Below, piece after piece: positions 26,975 to 36,539 of a DNA stretch of 64,000 bases (positions are counted from its first letter, which is position 1; each line of letters begins with the position of its first letter). The notes under the pieces were generated by a model that was not told where the DNA came from, searched no databases, and worked only from the letters and a program-made list of their open reading frames with translations. Source of the DNA: WQXF01 sp031553615 (lineage in GTDB: Bacteria; Bacillota; Clostridia; Christensenellales; Aristaeellaceae); assembly GCA_031553615.1 (NCBI GenBank), contig JAVBLJ010000017.1:1-64000 (forward strand), given 5' to 3'. Position numbers and translations under genes: made by a program.

Positions 26975-27877
26975 TCAAACGCTCCATTCGGAGAGCTTTG
27001 TGCGCAACAGCGTAAAGAAACTGGGGGTGCGTAGGCGGACAAAGTGTGCCGTAGCTTGGGCCCGCCGAACCCGGATATCGGTACCGCAAGCCAGCGGTAG
27101 CGGGGCCTGTCCATCGGTGGTCAGCAGGGCGGAATCCGCACTATGGACGGCGCGAATGTGAACGCGCAGCTCGCCGTTGGGCGAAAGCACCATGGGCCGC
27201 GCATGTAGCGAATGGGGGCAGATGGGCGCAAGCACCATGCAAGCCACATCGGGCGCGACGATGGGCCCTCCCGCCGAAAGCGAATACGCGGTGGAACCGG
27301 TGGGCGTGGATACGATCAATCCATCGGCGCTGTAGTGGTCGATGAGCGCTCCATCCAGGTAGGCATCCATGCCCAGCATGCCACCGGAAGCTTCGCGGGC
27401 AATCACCGCATCGTTGAGCGCCAATCGTTCGCGCTGCCCGGGCGCGGAAACCGAGAGCAGCATGCGCTCCTCCACCGCAAACTCGCCAGAAACCAGCGCG
27501 CGAACGGCCTGATCCAGCGCCTCGGCTTGGCGCACCTGCAGCACGCGGGAATCGCCGCCCTCCGCCTCACCCAAGTTCGGGTCAACCTCGGTCAAAAAGC
27601 CCACCCGGCCCAGGTTGATCCCCAGCAGAGGAATGCCCGCTTGCACCGCATAAGGCATAGCCCGCAGCAGCGTACCATCGCCGCCCAGCACCGCCAGAAC
27701 GTCGACCCCCTGCCCCACACAGGCCTCGCATCGGGCGCGGGCATCCCCCAGCGCGCGATACAGCCAGGGCTCCAGCACCGCCCGCCGCCCGGACTTCTCG
27801 CAGGCATCGATCAGCATCCGCGCCACCGGCAGCACATCGGGCTTTTGAGAATTTGCATACACTCCGATGGCATGCAT
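26975..27877 (-). CDS. nadK: NAD kinase
   Basis: About 300 aa, phosphorylates NAD+ to NADP+. Family motifs: LGGDGTLLRAM (phosphate-donor GGDG), GINLGRVGFLTEVD, the ADGLIVSTPTGSTAYSLSAGGP segment and a C-terminal NGELRVHIRA. Start uncertain: the ATG at 27877 gives the standard MHAIGVYAN N-terminus, with a weak GCAGGTG upstream; an in-frame TTG at 27901 would add eight residues. First gene of nadK-argR-recN. Confidence 0.9.
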   Translation of the reverse strand: MHAIGVYANSQKPDVLPVARMLIDACEKSGRRAVLEPWLYRALGDARARCEACVGQGVDVLAVLGGDGTLLRAMPYAVQAGIPLLGINLGRVGFLTEVDPNLGEAEGGDSRVLQVRQAEALDQAVRALVSGEFAVEERMLLSVSAPGQRERLALNDAVIAREASGGMLGMDAYLDGALIDHYSADGLIVSTPTGSTAYSLSAGGPIVAPDVACMVLAPICPHSLHARPMVLSPNGELRVHIRAVHSADSALLTTDGQAPLPLACGTDIRVRRAQATAHFVRLRTPSFFTLLRTKLSEWSV

Positions 27878-27940
27878 GTGTACGAACACACCTGCTTCCA
27901 AACCCGGCGGAAAGGAACGCCAGGTTGATTCTTGCTTAAT

Positions 27941-27970
27941 ATTGTACCACGTCTTGAATATTCATTCAAG
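27941..27970 (-). promoter_or_regulatory. nadK-argR-recN promoter with overlapping ARG box
   Basis: Minus-strand TTGAAT (27964-27969), 17-base spacer, TACAAT (27941-27946). The palindrome CTTGAATGAATATTCAAG (27953-27970) covers the -35 and fits the ArgR consensus (TGAAT-N4-ATTCA), so arginine-loaded ArgR should block this promoter. Confidence 0.7.
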
Positions 27971-28021
27971 TATGCATTTAAAAATTGCTATACATTGCGG
28001 GATTTTCGTGTGATTGAGTGC

Positions 28022-28190
28022 ATAAAAAGCGGCGCTTCTACCGCGCCGCTTTTGGGGATTACCCTTTTTCTTCTCGTCGCGCCGCTTTTGGGGAATACCC
28101 TTTTTTCTCGCCGCGCCGCTTCTGGAATACCCTTTTTCTTCTCGTCACGCCGCTTTGGGGAACGCTTCTTACGCTTCTCGCTACGCCGCC
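28022..28190. repeat. Five degenerate ~35-bp tandem repeats downstream of trxA
   Basis: Units start at about 28043, 28079, 28113, 28147 and 28183. Each has GCGCCGCTTYTGG followed by RATACCC, a T-rich tract and TTCTCGTC. The distal unit is part of a hairpin (AAAAGCGGCGC/GCGCCGCTTTT, 28023-28053) that could end transcription on either strand. There are no unique spacers, so this is not a CRISPR array. Confidence 0.75.
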
Positions 28191-28204
28191 TTCGGATATA
28201 CGCC

Positions 28205-28537
28205 TCAGCCCAAGTAGGGGGCCAGCATGTCCTCGATGGCCGCCTGCGCACGCGCGCCGACTTCACGCTCCACCATGTTGCCATCCTTGATGATGATCAG
28301 CGTCGGTATGCTCATCACGCCGAATTTTTGGGCCAGCGTCGGGTGATCGTCCACGTTCACCTTGCCGACCACCGCCTTGCCGTGCACCAGCTCGGCCACC
28401 GCCTCCACGTGGGGGGCCACCATGCGGCAGGGACCGCACCAGGGTGCCCAGAAATCGACAAGAACCGGTAGCTTCGAAGCCAGCACCTCGGTTTCAAAAT
28501 TCGCAGCAGTAATCTCCAATACATAAGGACTTGCCAT
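28205..28537 (-). CDS. trxA: Thioredoxin
   Basis: 110 aa with the classical FWAPWCGPCRMVAP active site (Cys about 32 and 35), the cis-Pro loop SIPTLIII and the ending expected for Trx. It reduces protein disulfides in the cytoplasm. ATG at 28537 preferred, as AGGAAGGGG precedes it; an ATG at 28561 in the same frame would place that tract inside the gene. It appears to be the last gene of the hisS-aspS-rseC-trxA run. Confidence 0.93.
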   Translation of the reverse strand: MASPYVLEITAANFETEVLASKLPVLVDFWAPWCGPCRMVAPHVEAVAELVHGKAVVGKVNVDDHPTLAQKFGVMSIPTLIIIKDGNMVEREVGARAQAAIEDMLAPYLG

Positions 28538-28620
28538 GTGTTTCTCTTGCCCCTTCCTCATTTACATCGATCTTGCTATTTGTATCTATGCGCTTATTCT
28601 GCTCCCGATTATCCGGGATT

Positions 28621-29067
28621 CTAGATCCTCTGCCCATCCTCCTGCCCTGCCTGAGCGGGAACTATGGCAACGATCTGCGGCGTCCAGTGTTTTTTTTCGC
28701 GAATTGTGCGGTCGACGAGCCACAGGATCGGCATCGATATCGCCAACCCGCCCAGCGCGCCCAGCGCGGCGAGCAGATCGTTGGAGACATTTGAAGTGCC
28801 GCGCTTTGCCACAGACGCGCCGATCAAAAGACCGGCCAGGAGAAACACCAATGGCAGCGCGTATGCCAACGCCGACGCGAAGACGACGCGGGATTCCGGC
28901 ATCTCCACCGTCACCAGGTCGCCCACCGCGCCCTCACCCTTGAGCCTTACTTGATGACCGTGGCGTGTACCACCGCAAGCTCCGCATTCCTTGCAGGCCT
29001 CGGGGCGCTCAAACTGCACGACCAGCTCGCCGCCCTCGCACGCTTGCACGGTTCCGGTGCGCAACAT
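28621..29067 (-). CDS. SoxR-reducing/RseC-family membrane protein
   Basis: 148 aa. N-terminal cytoplasmic domain with CKECGACGG, the Cys cluster of RseC/MucC proteins, and two membrane helices (ALAYALPLVFLLAGLLIGA and LLAALGALGGLAISMPILWLV). In proteobacteria RseC modulates the sigma-E pathway and SoxR reduction together with Rnf-like complexes; whether it interacts with the Rnf complex encoded 5 kb away is only an inference. Strong GGGGGGGAG ribosome-binding site. Confidence 0.8.
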   Translation of the reverse strand: MLRTGTVQACEGGELVVQFERPEACKECGACGGTRHGHQVRLKGEGAVGDLVTVEMPESRVVFASALAYALPLVFLLAGLLIGASVAKRGTSNVSNDLLAALGALGGLAISMPILWLVDRTIREKKHWTPQIVAIVPAQAGQEDGQRI

Positions 29068-29118
29068 CGCACTCCCCCCCCTTCATCTCTGTTCTAATTC
29101 CAGCGCCGGGCGGATTCA

Positions 29119-30900
<1,782 letters not shown>

Positions 30901-30932
30901 CGGCAATTCCTCCGAAATCATCATGATATTTT

Positions 30933-32204
30933 TTAGATAGAAAGCTTCATCTGTAGCGCCGCAGGAGCCTCCGCCAGCGACACACGAACTTCCTCGCGCG
31001 TCGTCATGTCCCGCAGCGTCACCTGTCCGGTGGCCAGCTCTTCATCGCCCAACACGGCCACCACCTTGGCGCCGCACTTGTCCGCATACTTGAACTGCGC
31101 CTTGAGACTGCGGCCCATGTGATCGGTATCGGCCCGGATGCCCGCGTCGCGCAGCGCCATGGTCAGCTGGAGCGCAGGCAGGCGGGCGGATTCGCCCTGC
31201 ACGCAAAGAAACACATCGGCCACATTCGCCGGCCCGGGCAGCAAGCCCTGCCGCTCCATCACCAGGAGCACCCGCTCCATGCCCATGCCAAAGCCCACGC
31301 CGGGCATCGCAGGGCCACCGAGCTGCTCCACCAGCCCATCGTAGCGCCCGCCTGCGCCCACAGCCAGCGAAGCGCCTCCCACCTCCTTGGTGAGCACCTC
31401 AAACACCGTCTTGGTGTAGTAATCCAAGCCGCGAACGATGCGGGGATCGATCTCGAACGGAATGTTCACGGTGGCAAGCGCGGCCTGCAGGCCATCAAAG
31501 TGATCCTTGCACTCCTCGCACAGGCAATCGAGCACGCTGGGCGCACCCTCCAGCTGCGCTTGGCATTCTGGCGATTTGCAATCCAGAATGCGCATGGGGT
31601 TGCGGTCGAAGCGGCCCTTGCAGGTGCCGCAGAGGTGATCGAGCTTCCCGGCCAGGAATTCCTTCAGCTTGGCCTGGTAGGTGGGGCGGCACACCGGGCA
31701 ACCGATGCTGTTGATGTGCAGCGAGAGGTCGCGCAGGCCCAGACCCGTCAACAGGTTCCAGAAAAGCGCAATCTGCTCGGCATCCACCGTGGGCATTGCG
31801 GCGCCAAAGGCCTCCACGCCAAACTGGTGGTGCTCGCGGTAGCGGCCCGCCTGCGGTTTATCGTAGCGGAACACCGGAGAATAGAGGTAGTACAGCTTCA
31901 GCGGCAGCGCTTCAGCGAACAGCTTGTGCTCCAGCAGCATGCGCACCACGCCCGCCGTGCCCTCGGGCTTGAGGGTAACGGAGCGCTCTCCCTTATCCTG
32001 AAAGGTGTACATCTCCTTCTGCACGATGTCGGTGGTATCGCCCACGCCGCGCAGGAAAAGCTCGGTGTGCTCAAACGTGGGGGTGCGCACCTCGCGGTAA
32101 CCCATGCGCGCGCAAATATCGCGCATGCGTGCCTCGATGACCTGCCAGCCCGCGCTCAGTTCGGGGGTTACATCCTTGGTTCCTCTGGGTGCCTGTGTGA
32201 GCAT
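30933..32204 (-). CDS. hisS: Histidine--tRNA ligase
   Basis: 423 aa class II synthetase: MLTQAPRGTKDVTPE N-terminus, motif 2 around FRYDKPQAGRYREHHQFGVE, HisRS-specific GLDYYTKTVFEV and GAGGRYDGLVEQLGG, and the C-terminal anticodon-binding domain. The start at 32204 has AGGAGG 6 bases upstream; the ORF 5' of it runs through the T-box terminator and is not coding. First gene of the hisS-aspS unit. Confidence 0.95.
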   Translation of the reverse strand: MLTQAPRGTKDVTPELSAGWQVIEARMRDICARMGYREVRTPTFEHTELFLRGVGDTTDIVQKEMYTFQDKGERSVTLKPEGTAGVVRMLLEHKLFAEALPLKLYYLYSPVFRYDKPQAGRYREHHQFGVEAFGAAMPTVDAEQIALFWNLLTGLGLRDLSLHINSIGCPVCRPTYQAKLKEFLAGKLDHLCGTCKGRFDRNPMRILDCKSPECQAQLEGAPSVLDCLCEECKDHFDGLQAALATVNIPFEIDPRIVRGLDYYTKTVFEVLTKEVGGASLAVGAGGRYDGLVEQLGGPAMPGVGFGMGMERVLLVMERQGLLPGPANVADVFLCVQGESARLPALQLTMALRDAGIRADTDHMGRSLKAQFKYADKCGAKVVAVLGDEELATGQVTLRDMTTREEVRVSLAEAPAALQMKLSI

Positions 32205-32280
32205 GGTTTTCCTCCTTATGGTCAGCGAATACTGGGTTCCGCCGGGATATCGCGGGCACGGATGGATCAAAGATGAATCA

Positions 32281-32522
32281 AAAAAAGCCTTTCCACCCAT
32301 GCAGGGACGAATCCTTGCAGGGACGAAAGGCGATTTCGTGGTGCCACCCTTGCTTCGGCCGGAGTACGGCCCTCGCGCCCCGCTATCGCCAGGGTTCGCG
32401 CCCGATTCTCATCGGGAGGCTCCGGGGTGTCCTTCGCTGCGGTTCCAAGCCGGATGCTCTCAGTCCAGGCATCCTTTCCTGTGAGCAGAAACCGCGCTAC
32501 TCTTCCCATCCTCGCCTTTGTT
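32281..32522 (-). ncRNA. T-box riboswitch of the hisS-aspS operon
   Basis: The minus-strand leader carries the T-box core AGGGTGGCACCACG (32337-32350), whose TGGCACC would pair with uncharged tRNA NCCA. A terminator follows (stem GCCTTTC/GGAAAGGC, 32287-32331, T-run 32281-32286). Upstream is a Stem I with the GGGAAGAGTAGC element (about 32495-32507). The likely specifier region reads GGACACC (32426-32432), which contains GAC (Asp) and CAC (His) overlapping by one base. This fits control by one or both of the tRNAs charged by the downstream enzymes. Confidence 0.9.
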
Positions 32523-32528
32523 GGCGAT

Positions 32529-32557
32529 ATCATAGCATTGTTTTCCTGCGTTGTCAA
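32529..32557 (-). promoter_or_regulatory. Promoter of the T-box/hisS-aspS operon
   Basis: TTGACA (32552-32557), 17-base spacer, TATGAT (32529-32534), just before the T-box Stem I. Confidence 0.7.
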
Positions 32558-32775
32558 TCGTCAGCTTTGCAAACGGGCGAGCACGATTGAATGCAGAAAC
32601 TGGGACTTGCTGAGACCGGAAAGCCCTTAGGTCGCCTTTGAGGTGAAATTCCTACAAGCGCTAAGGGAGGATTCCGCTTCTCGGGAGCGCCGGAGCGCTT
32701 TCCGATCGCCCTCCGGCCACCATCGGAGCGAACCTGCAAATTCTCGAATGCAAATGCAATCGTCAGCTTTGCAAA
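32555..32775. repeat. MITE-like dispersed repeat, copy 1, with flanking 19-bp direct repeats
   Basis: A non-coding ~177-base unit (32585-32761) is related to 39427-39641. Shared blocks include CAGAAACTGGGA, GACCGGAAAGCCCTT, GGTCGCC and GCCCTCCGGCCACC. Its right end CAAATGCAATC is the inverse of the left end of copy 2 (GATTGCATTTG). The exact 19-mer CAATCGTCAGCTTTGCAAA occurs at 32555-32573 and 32757-32775. This fills the 270-base gap between the hisS promoter and the ftsK end; no gene is seen. Confidence 0.65.
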
Positions 32776-32807
32776 AAACACAGATCGCAAAACGCGCGTT
32801 AAATCGC

Positions 32808-35800
32808 TCACTCCATCTCAAATAGCCGCCGGTATTCGTCGCGGGTCATCAGCACTTCGCGGGGCTTTGCGCCCTCGGCTTGGGAGATGATGCCACGCCG
32901 CGCCATTTCATCGATGATGCGCCCGGCGCGCGCATAGCCCACGCGCAGCCTGCGTTGCAGCATGCTGATGGAGGCTTGCCCGGTCTCCAGCGCGATTTCG
33001 ATGGCCTGGGGCAGCAGGTCGTCGACCACGGCCTCAGCCTGCTCCTCCTTTTCCGCCGACGCGCCTTCATCCAGGTTGTTCAGGTGCTCGACTACGTCGG
33101 CATCGTACTCGGCGTCGTGGTTGGTCTTTACGAACTCGACCACCCGCGTCACCTCGTCGTCCGATACGAAACAGCCCTGCACGCGAACCGGTTTGCCCGA
33201 GCCCTGCGGCGCATAGAGCATGTCGCCCTTGCCCAGCAGCTTTTCCGCGCCCGCCGAATCCAAAATGGTGCGGCTATCGACCTGGGAGGAAACCGCAAAC
33301 GCGATGCGCGAAGGAATGTTGGCCTTGATCACGCCGGTGATGACGTTGACCGAGGGGCGCTGGGTGGCAATCACCAAGTGGATACCGGCGGCGCGCGCCA
33401 GCTGCGCCAGGCGGCAGATCGAGCTTTCGACCTCGCCGGGCGCGACCATCATCAGGTCGGCCAGCTCGTCGATGATGACCACGATCTGCGGCATCAGCGT
33501 CTCGTCTTCGCGCAGCGCGGCGTTGTAGCCCTTGATGTCGCGCACGCTGTGCGAAGCAAACTCGCGGTAGCGGCGATCCATCTCGGCCACCGCCCAGCTC
33601 AGCGCGCCCGAAGCCTTCTTCGGGTCGGTCACCACCGGGGCCAGCAGATGCGGAATTCCGTTGTACACCGAAAGCTCGACGACCTTGGGATCGATGAGAA
33701 TCATGCGCACCTGCTCCGGCGAGGAGCGGAATATGATGCTGTTGATCAGCGTGTTGATGCACACCGATTTGCCCGATCCGGTGGCGCCGGCGATCAGGAT
33801 ATGCGGCATTCTGGCAAGATCGGCGATGATGCGGCGGCCCGCGATATCCTTACCCAGCGCGCAGGCGAGGGCGGAGGGCTGGCCCTGCGCCTCGTCGCTC
33901 TCCAGCACTTCACGCAGCACCACCGTGGCAATGCTTTCGTTGGGAATCTCGATGCCCACCGCCGCCTTGCCGGGAATCGGCGCCTCGATGCGCACCCCTG
34001 CCGCCGCCATGTTGAGCGCGATATCGTCCACCAGGCTGACGATGCGCGAGACCTTCACGCCGGGCGCGGGCTGCAGCTCGTAGCGGGTGATGGCCGGGCC
34101 GTGGGTGACGTTGAGCACCTTGGCCTGAATGCCAAAGCTTTGCAGGGTGCTGATCAGCTTGGCGGCGTTCATCTCGTCGAGCTTGCGGGTATCTACCTGC
34201 GTGGAGCGCTTGGGCATGTTGAGCAAATCGAACGGCGGGAAGCGATAAGGCGGCGGCTCGGGCGCTGCCGATTCCGCGGCAGGCTTGACCGGTAGGGTGA
34301 TGGGCGTTTGATCGAGCCTGCGCTCCACGGGCGCGGCGGACTGCCGGGTCTCTTGCAGTGGCGGGGTCTTGGGTTTCGAAGGCGTGCGCGGCTCGGGCGC
34401 AACGGGGATCTCCCAGGGCGGCGCATCGCTCCATCCTTCGGTCTCGGTCGAAGGCATATCAATCCAAGGGGCTTCCTCCCCCATCGGTTCCTCGCTCACC
34501 GATTCGTTATAAAAAGACGCATCGGATGCCGCATCCGCCTCGGGCGCGCTCTGCCAAGCATCCTCACCCCAGGGCTCTTCATCCCATGGGAAATCATCCT
34601 CGGAGCTCCAGCGCTGCCCCTGCGAGGAAGCCGGTGCGGACGTTGCAGCCCGTGCAGTGCGCGGATCACGGGTGGTAGACGGATAAAACACGGAGGACGC
34701 GGCGGAATCCGAAGGAGCAATGGTCTCGAAGTACATCGAAGGCCCTCCCTCCGATGCTGACGAGCGCTGCGGCGGCTCGCCGGAACGCTCCCTGCGCGCG
34801 CTTTCAAAATCCACCACCGGAGGCACGTAGGGCGCAGTTCCCTGCGACACCGTGGCACGCACCGGCCCCCAGGGTTCGGGGGTATCGCCGGGGAGTGCGC
34901 TGCCGGATTCCGGCGATCGCATGCCCTCGTTGCGCGCCGCTCCAGGCCTGCGCGGCTCGGAATCACGCCGCTGTCGATTCGCGCCATAATCTGCGTCTTG
35001 GTGTGAACTGCTTTCTTGGTGTGAACTACTTTCTTGGTTTGAACTGCTTTCATAGTAGGCGCCTTGGGCATACGCACCCTCGGACGGATCGAATTCGTTA
35101 TCCTGATAATAGTTCTCGGTCTGATAGGCCTCGGAGGTTTGATAGGGCACCTGCGCCGGGTAGGCAGGCGTGGCGAAGGGATGCTCGTCGATCGGCGGCT
35201 CCTGCCTGGTTGCATCGCCCACCGAAAACACCTGGAACCGATGCGCTGCGGGCAGAGGCCCTCGTTCCTGCTTGCGGGTGCGCGGCGCTTCCTCGCCGTA
35301 TCCGTTAGCGGGCTGCGCCCCGGCCGGATCGAAGGCCGGACGTTCAACCAGCGCGCGTTCCTGCGGCGCGGGCGACGCTTCCCCCATCGCAGCATGATAG
35401 GCGCGGGCGGCTTCGTTGTTAAAGAGGCCTTGTGAGCCCTCCCCAACGCGCGCGGGCATAAAGCCCTCCAGATTCTCTTCGGCCTTCTGAGCGGCCTTGG
35501 CCCCGCGCTGACGCTTGGGTTTGCGCTGGGCCACATATTCGGGATCGGGCACAATTTGGGAGGTAGCGGCCACAGGCTTGGCGGACTTGGGCCACTGGGC
35601 CTCGCGCGCATCCTCCTCCGGCGAAGGCGTGGGCGGCTCGGGTCGCACGTTCACCTGCTTCATGCGAATTTGCTCCAGCTCGCGGTCCTCTTCGCGCTGC
35701 GCACGGCGCTCCTCGCGCTCGTACCTGCGCTCGTCCATGCTTTCGCGCAGGTTCTGCCACTTCTGCGAAAACGTGTCCCCCATCTCGTTTACCGAAACTC

Positions 35801-36392
35801 CGGTTATCACGATGAGATCGCCGATGATCAGCGCGATCAGCACCAGCAGGCTGCCCCACACGTCGAGCAGACCATGCAGCGGCCAAGCCAGGAATGCGCC
35901 CAGCAGGCCGCCGCCCACCGCGATGGCGCTGCTCTGCTCCAGCGTGGCGGCCAAAAAGCTTCCGTAGTTGGTGGGGCGCTTGGATTCCACCACCTCGGTA
36001 TCGGTCATGATGCTCTGCAATTGAAAGAGCTGGGCACAGGTCGCGACCAACACCAGCAGCACGAATACCGCCACGATGCGCTTGGTGTGCTGCGGCTTGG
36101 CGGGCAGAAAGGCCAGCGTTCCTCCCACCCAGCACACAAAGAAGGGCAACACCAAACACAAAAAACCGGCGATCCCCTGCTGAGCCTCGCGCACAAAGCG
36201 AATCAACGGCTTACTCGGCTCCATGACCAAGCAGGCCAGCATTAGTATTCCGATGCCGATGAGCAACAGGCCCCAAATGGAGCGCGCCACCCTCTGCTCC
36301 AGTTTTTGCGCAGGCTTACGCCCGCCCGAACCTTTTCCATTGCCTCCTCGGGTGTTGCCCGTCGTCTTGGAACTTTTTTGGGCTCCGGCCAT
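32808..36392 (-). CDS. ftsK: FtsK/SpoIIIE DNA translocase
   Basis: 1194 aa. Four to five N-terminal membrane spans (residues ~45-210), a very long Pro/Glu/Ser-rich linker (~230-680) with a short QESSSH tandem repeat, then the RecA-like motor with GATGSGKSVCINT (Walker A near residue 866) and IVVIIDELADLMM (Walker B), and a C-terminal winged-helix gamma domain (SISMLQRRLRVGYARAGRIID). It pumps chromosome DNA at the division septum, or in sporulation (SpoIIIE role); no second copy is in the window to tell these apart. Start at 36392 chosen on GGAGGCAAGGG. SpoIIIE is about 790 aa, so the linker accounts for the excess. Confidence 0.92.
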   Translation of the reverse strand: MAGAQKSSKTTGNTRGGNGKGSGGRKPAQKLEQRVARSIWGLLLIGIGILMLACLVMEPSKPLIRFVREAQQGIAGFLCLVLPFFVCWVGGTLAFLPAKPQHTKRIVAVFVLLVLVATCAQLFQLQSIMTDTEVVESKRPTNYGSFLAATLEQSSAIAVGGGLLGAFLAWPLHGLLDVWGSLLVLIALIIGDLIVITGVSVNEMGDTFSQKWQNLRESMDERRYEREERRAQREEDRELEQIRMKQVNVRPEPPTPSPEEDAREAQWPKSAKPVAATSQIVPDPEYVAQRKPKRQRGAKAAQKAEENLEGFMPARVGEGSQGLFNNEAARAYHAAMGEASPAPQERALVERPAFDPAGAQPANGYGEEAPRTRKQERGPLPAAHRFQVFSVGDATRQEPPIDEHPFATPAYPAQVPYQTSEAYQTENYYQDNEFDPSEGAYAQGAYYESSSNQESSSHQESSSHQDADYGANRQRRDSEPRRPGAARNEGMRSPESGSALPGDTPEPWGPVRATVSQGTAPYVPPVVDFESARRERSGEPPQRSSASEGGPSMYFETIAPSDSAASSVFYPSTTRDPRTARAATSAPASSQGQRWSSEDDFPWDEEPWGEDAWQSAPEADAASDASFYNESVSEEPMGEEAPWIDMPSTETEGWSDAPPWEIPVAPEPRTPSKPKTPPLQETRQSAAPVERRLDQTPITLPVKPAAESAAPEPPPYRFPPFDLLNMPKRSTQVDTRKLDEMNAAKLISTLQSFGIQAKVLNVTHGPAITRYELQPAPGVKVSRIVSLVDDIALNMAAAGVRIEAPIPGKAAVGIEIPNESIATVVLREVLESDEAQGQPSALACALGKDIAGRRIIADLARMPHILIAGATGSGKSVCINTLINSIIFRSSPEQVRMILIDPKVVELSVYNGIPHLLAPVVTDPKKASGALSWAVAEMDRRYREFASHSVRDIKGYNAALREDETLMPQIVVIIDELADLMMVAPGEVESSICRLAQLARAAGIHLVIATQRPSVNVITGVIKANIPSRIAFAVSSQVDSRTILDSAGAEKLLGKGDMLYAPQGSGKPVRVQGCFVSDDEVTRVVEFVKTNHDAEYDADVVEHLNNLDEGASAEKEEQAEAVVDDLLPQAIEIALETGQASISMLQRRLRVGYARAGRIIDEMARRGIISQAEGAKPREVLMTRDEYRRLFEME

Positions 36393-36476
36393 TCCCTTGC
36401 CTCCAGTCGCTGGTAAAAAGCGAGAAAATTTACGATTGGGATCGATTCTCGATCTCCGAAAAACAAAGGGGTACAC

Positions 36477-36504
36477 AAAAAGACCTATCGGCTTTCACCG
36501 ATAG
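36477..36504 (-). terminator. Terminator of the DUF3298-like gene
   Basis: Minus-strand hairpin CTATCGG-TGAAAG-CCGATAG (36485-36504) followed by GTCTTTTT, 36 bases after the stop of the upstream gene. It also falls at the very 5' end of a transcript from the predicted ftsK promoter. Confidence 0.65.
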
Positions 36505-36507
36505 ATC

Positions 36508-36536
36508 ATTATATCACAGAAAGCAATGCGCGTAAA
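36508..36536 (-). promoter_or_regulatory. Possible ftsK promoter
   Basis: TATAAT (36508-36513) with TTTACG (36531-36536) 17 bases upstream. The -35 match is modest. Confidence 0.4.
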
Positions 36537-36539
36537 CTA

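Noticed and set aside
28022..28190. Possible CRISPR array
   Set aside because: Units are contiguous and degenerate, with no unique spacers and no cas genes nearby.
27988..28284. A 98-codon minus-strand frame reading through the 35-bp repeats as a Lys/Arg-rich peptide repeat
   Set aside because: It overlaps the end of trxA in another frame and has no ribosome-binding site; the periodicity comes from the DNA repeat.
32554..32811. Short open frames across the dispersed repeats (also at 39325-39633)
   Set aside because: The same odd peptides arise from both repeat copies, without ribosome-binding sites; the DNA repeat explains them.
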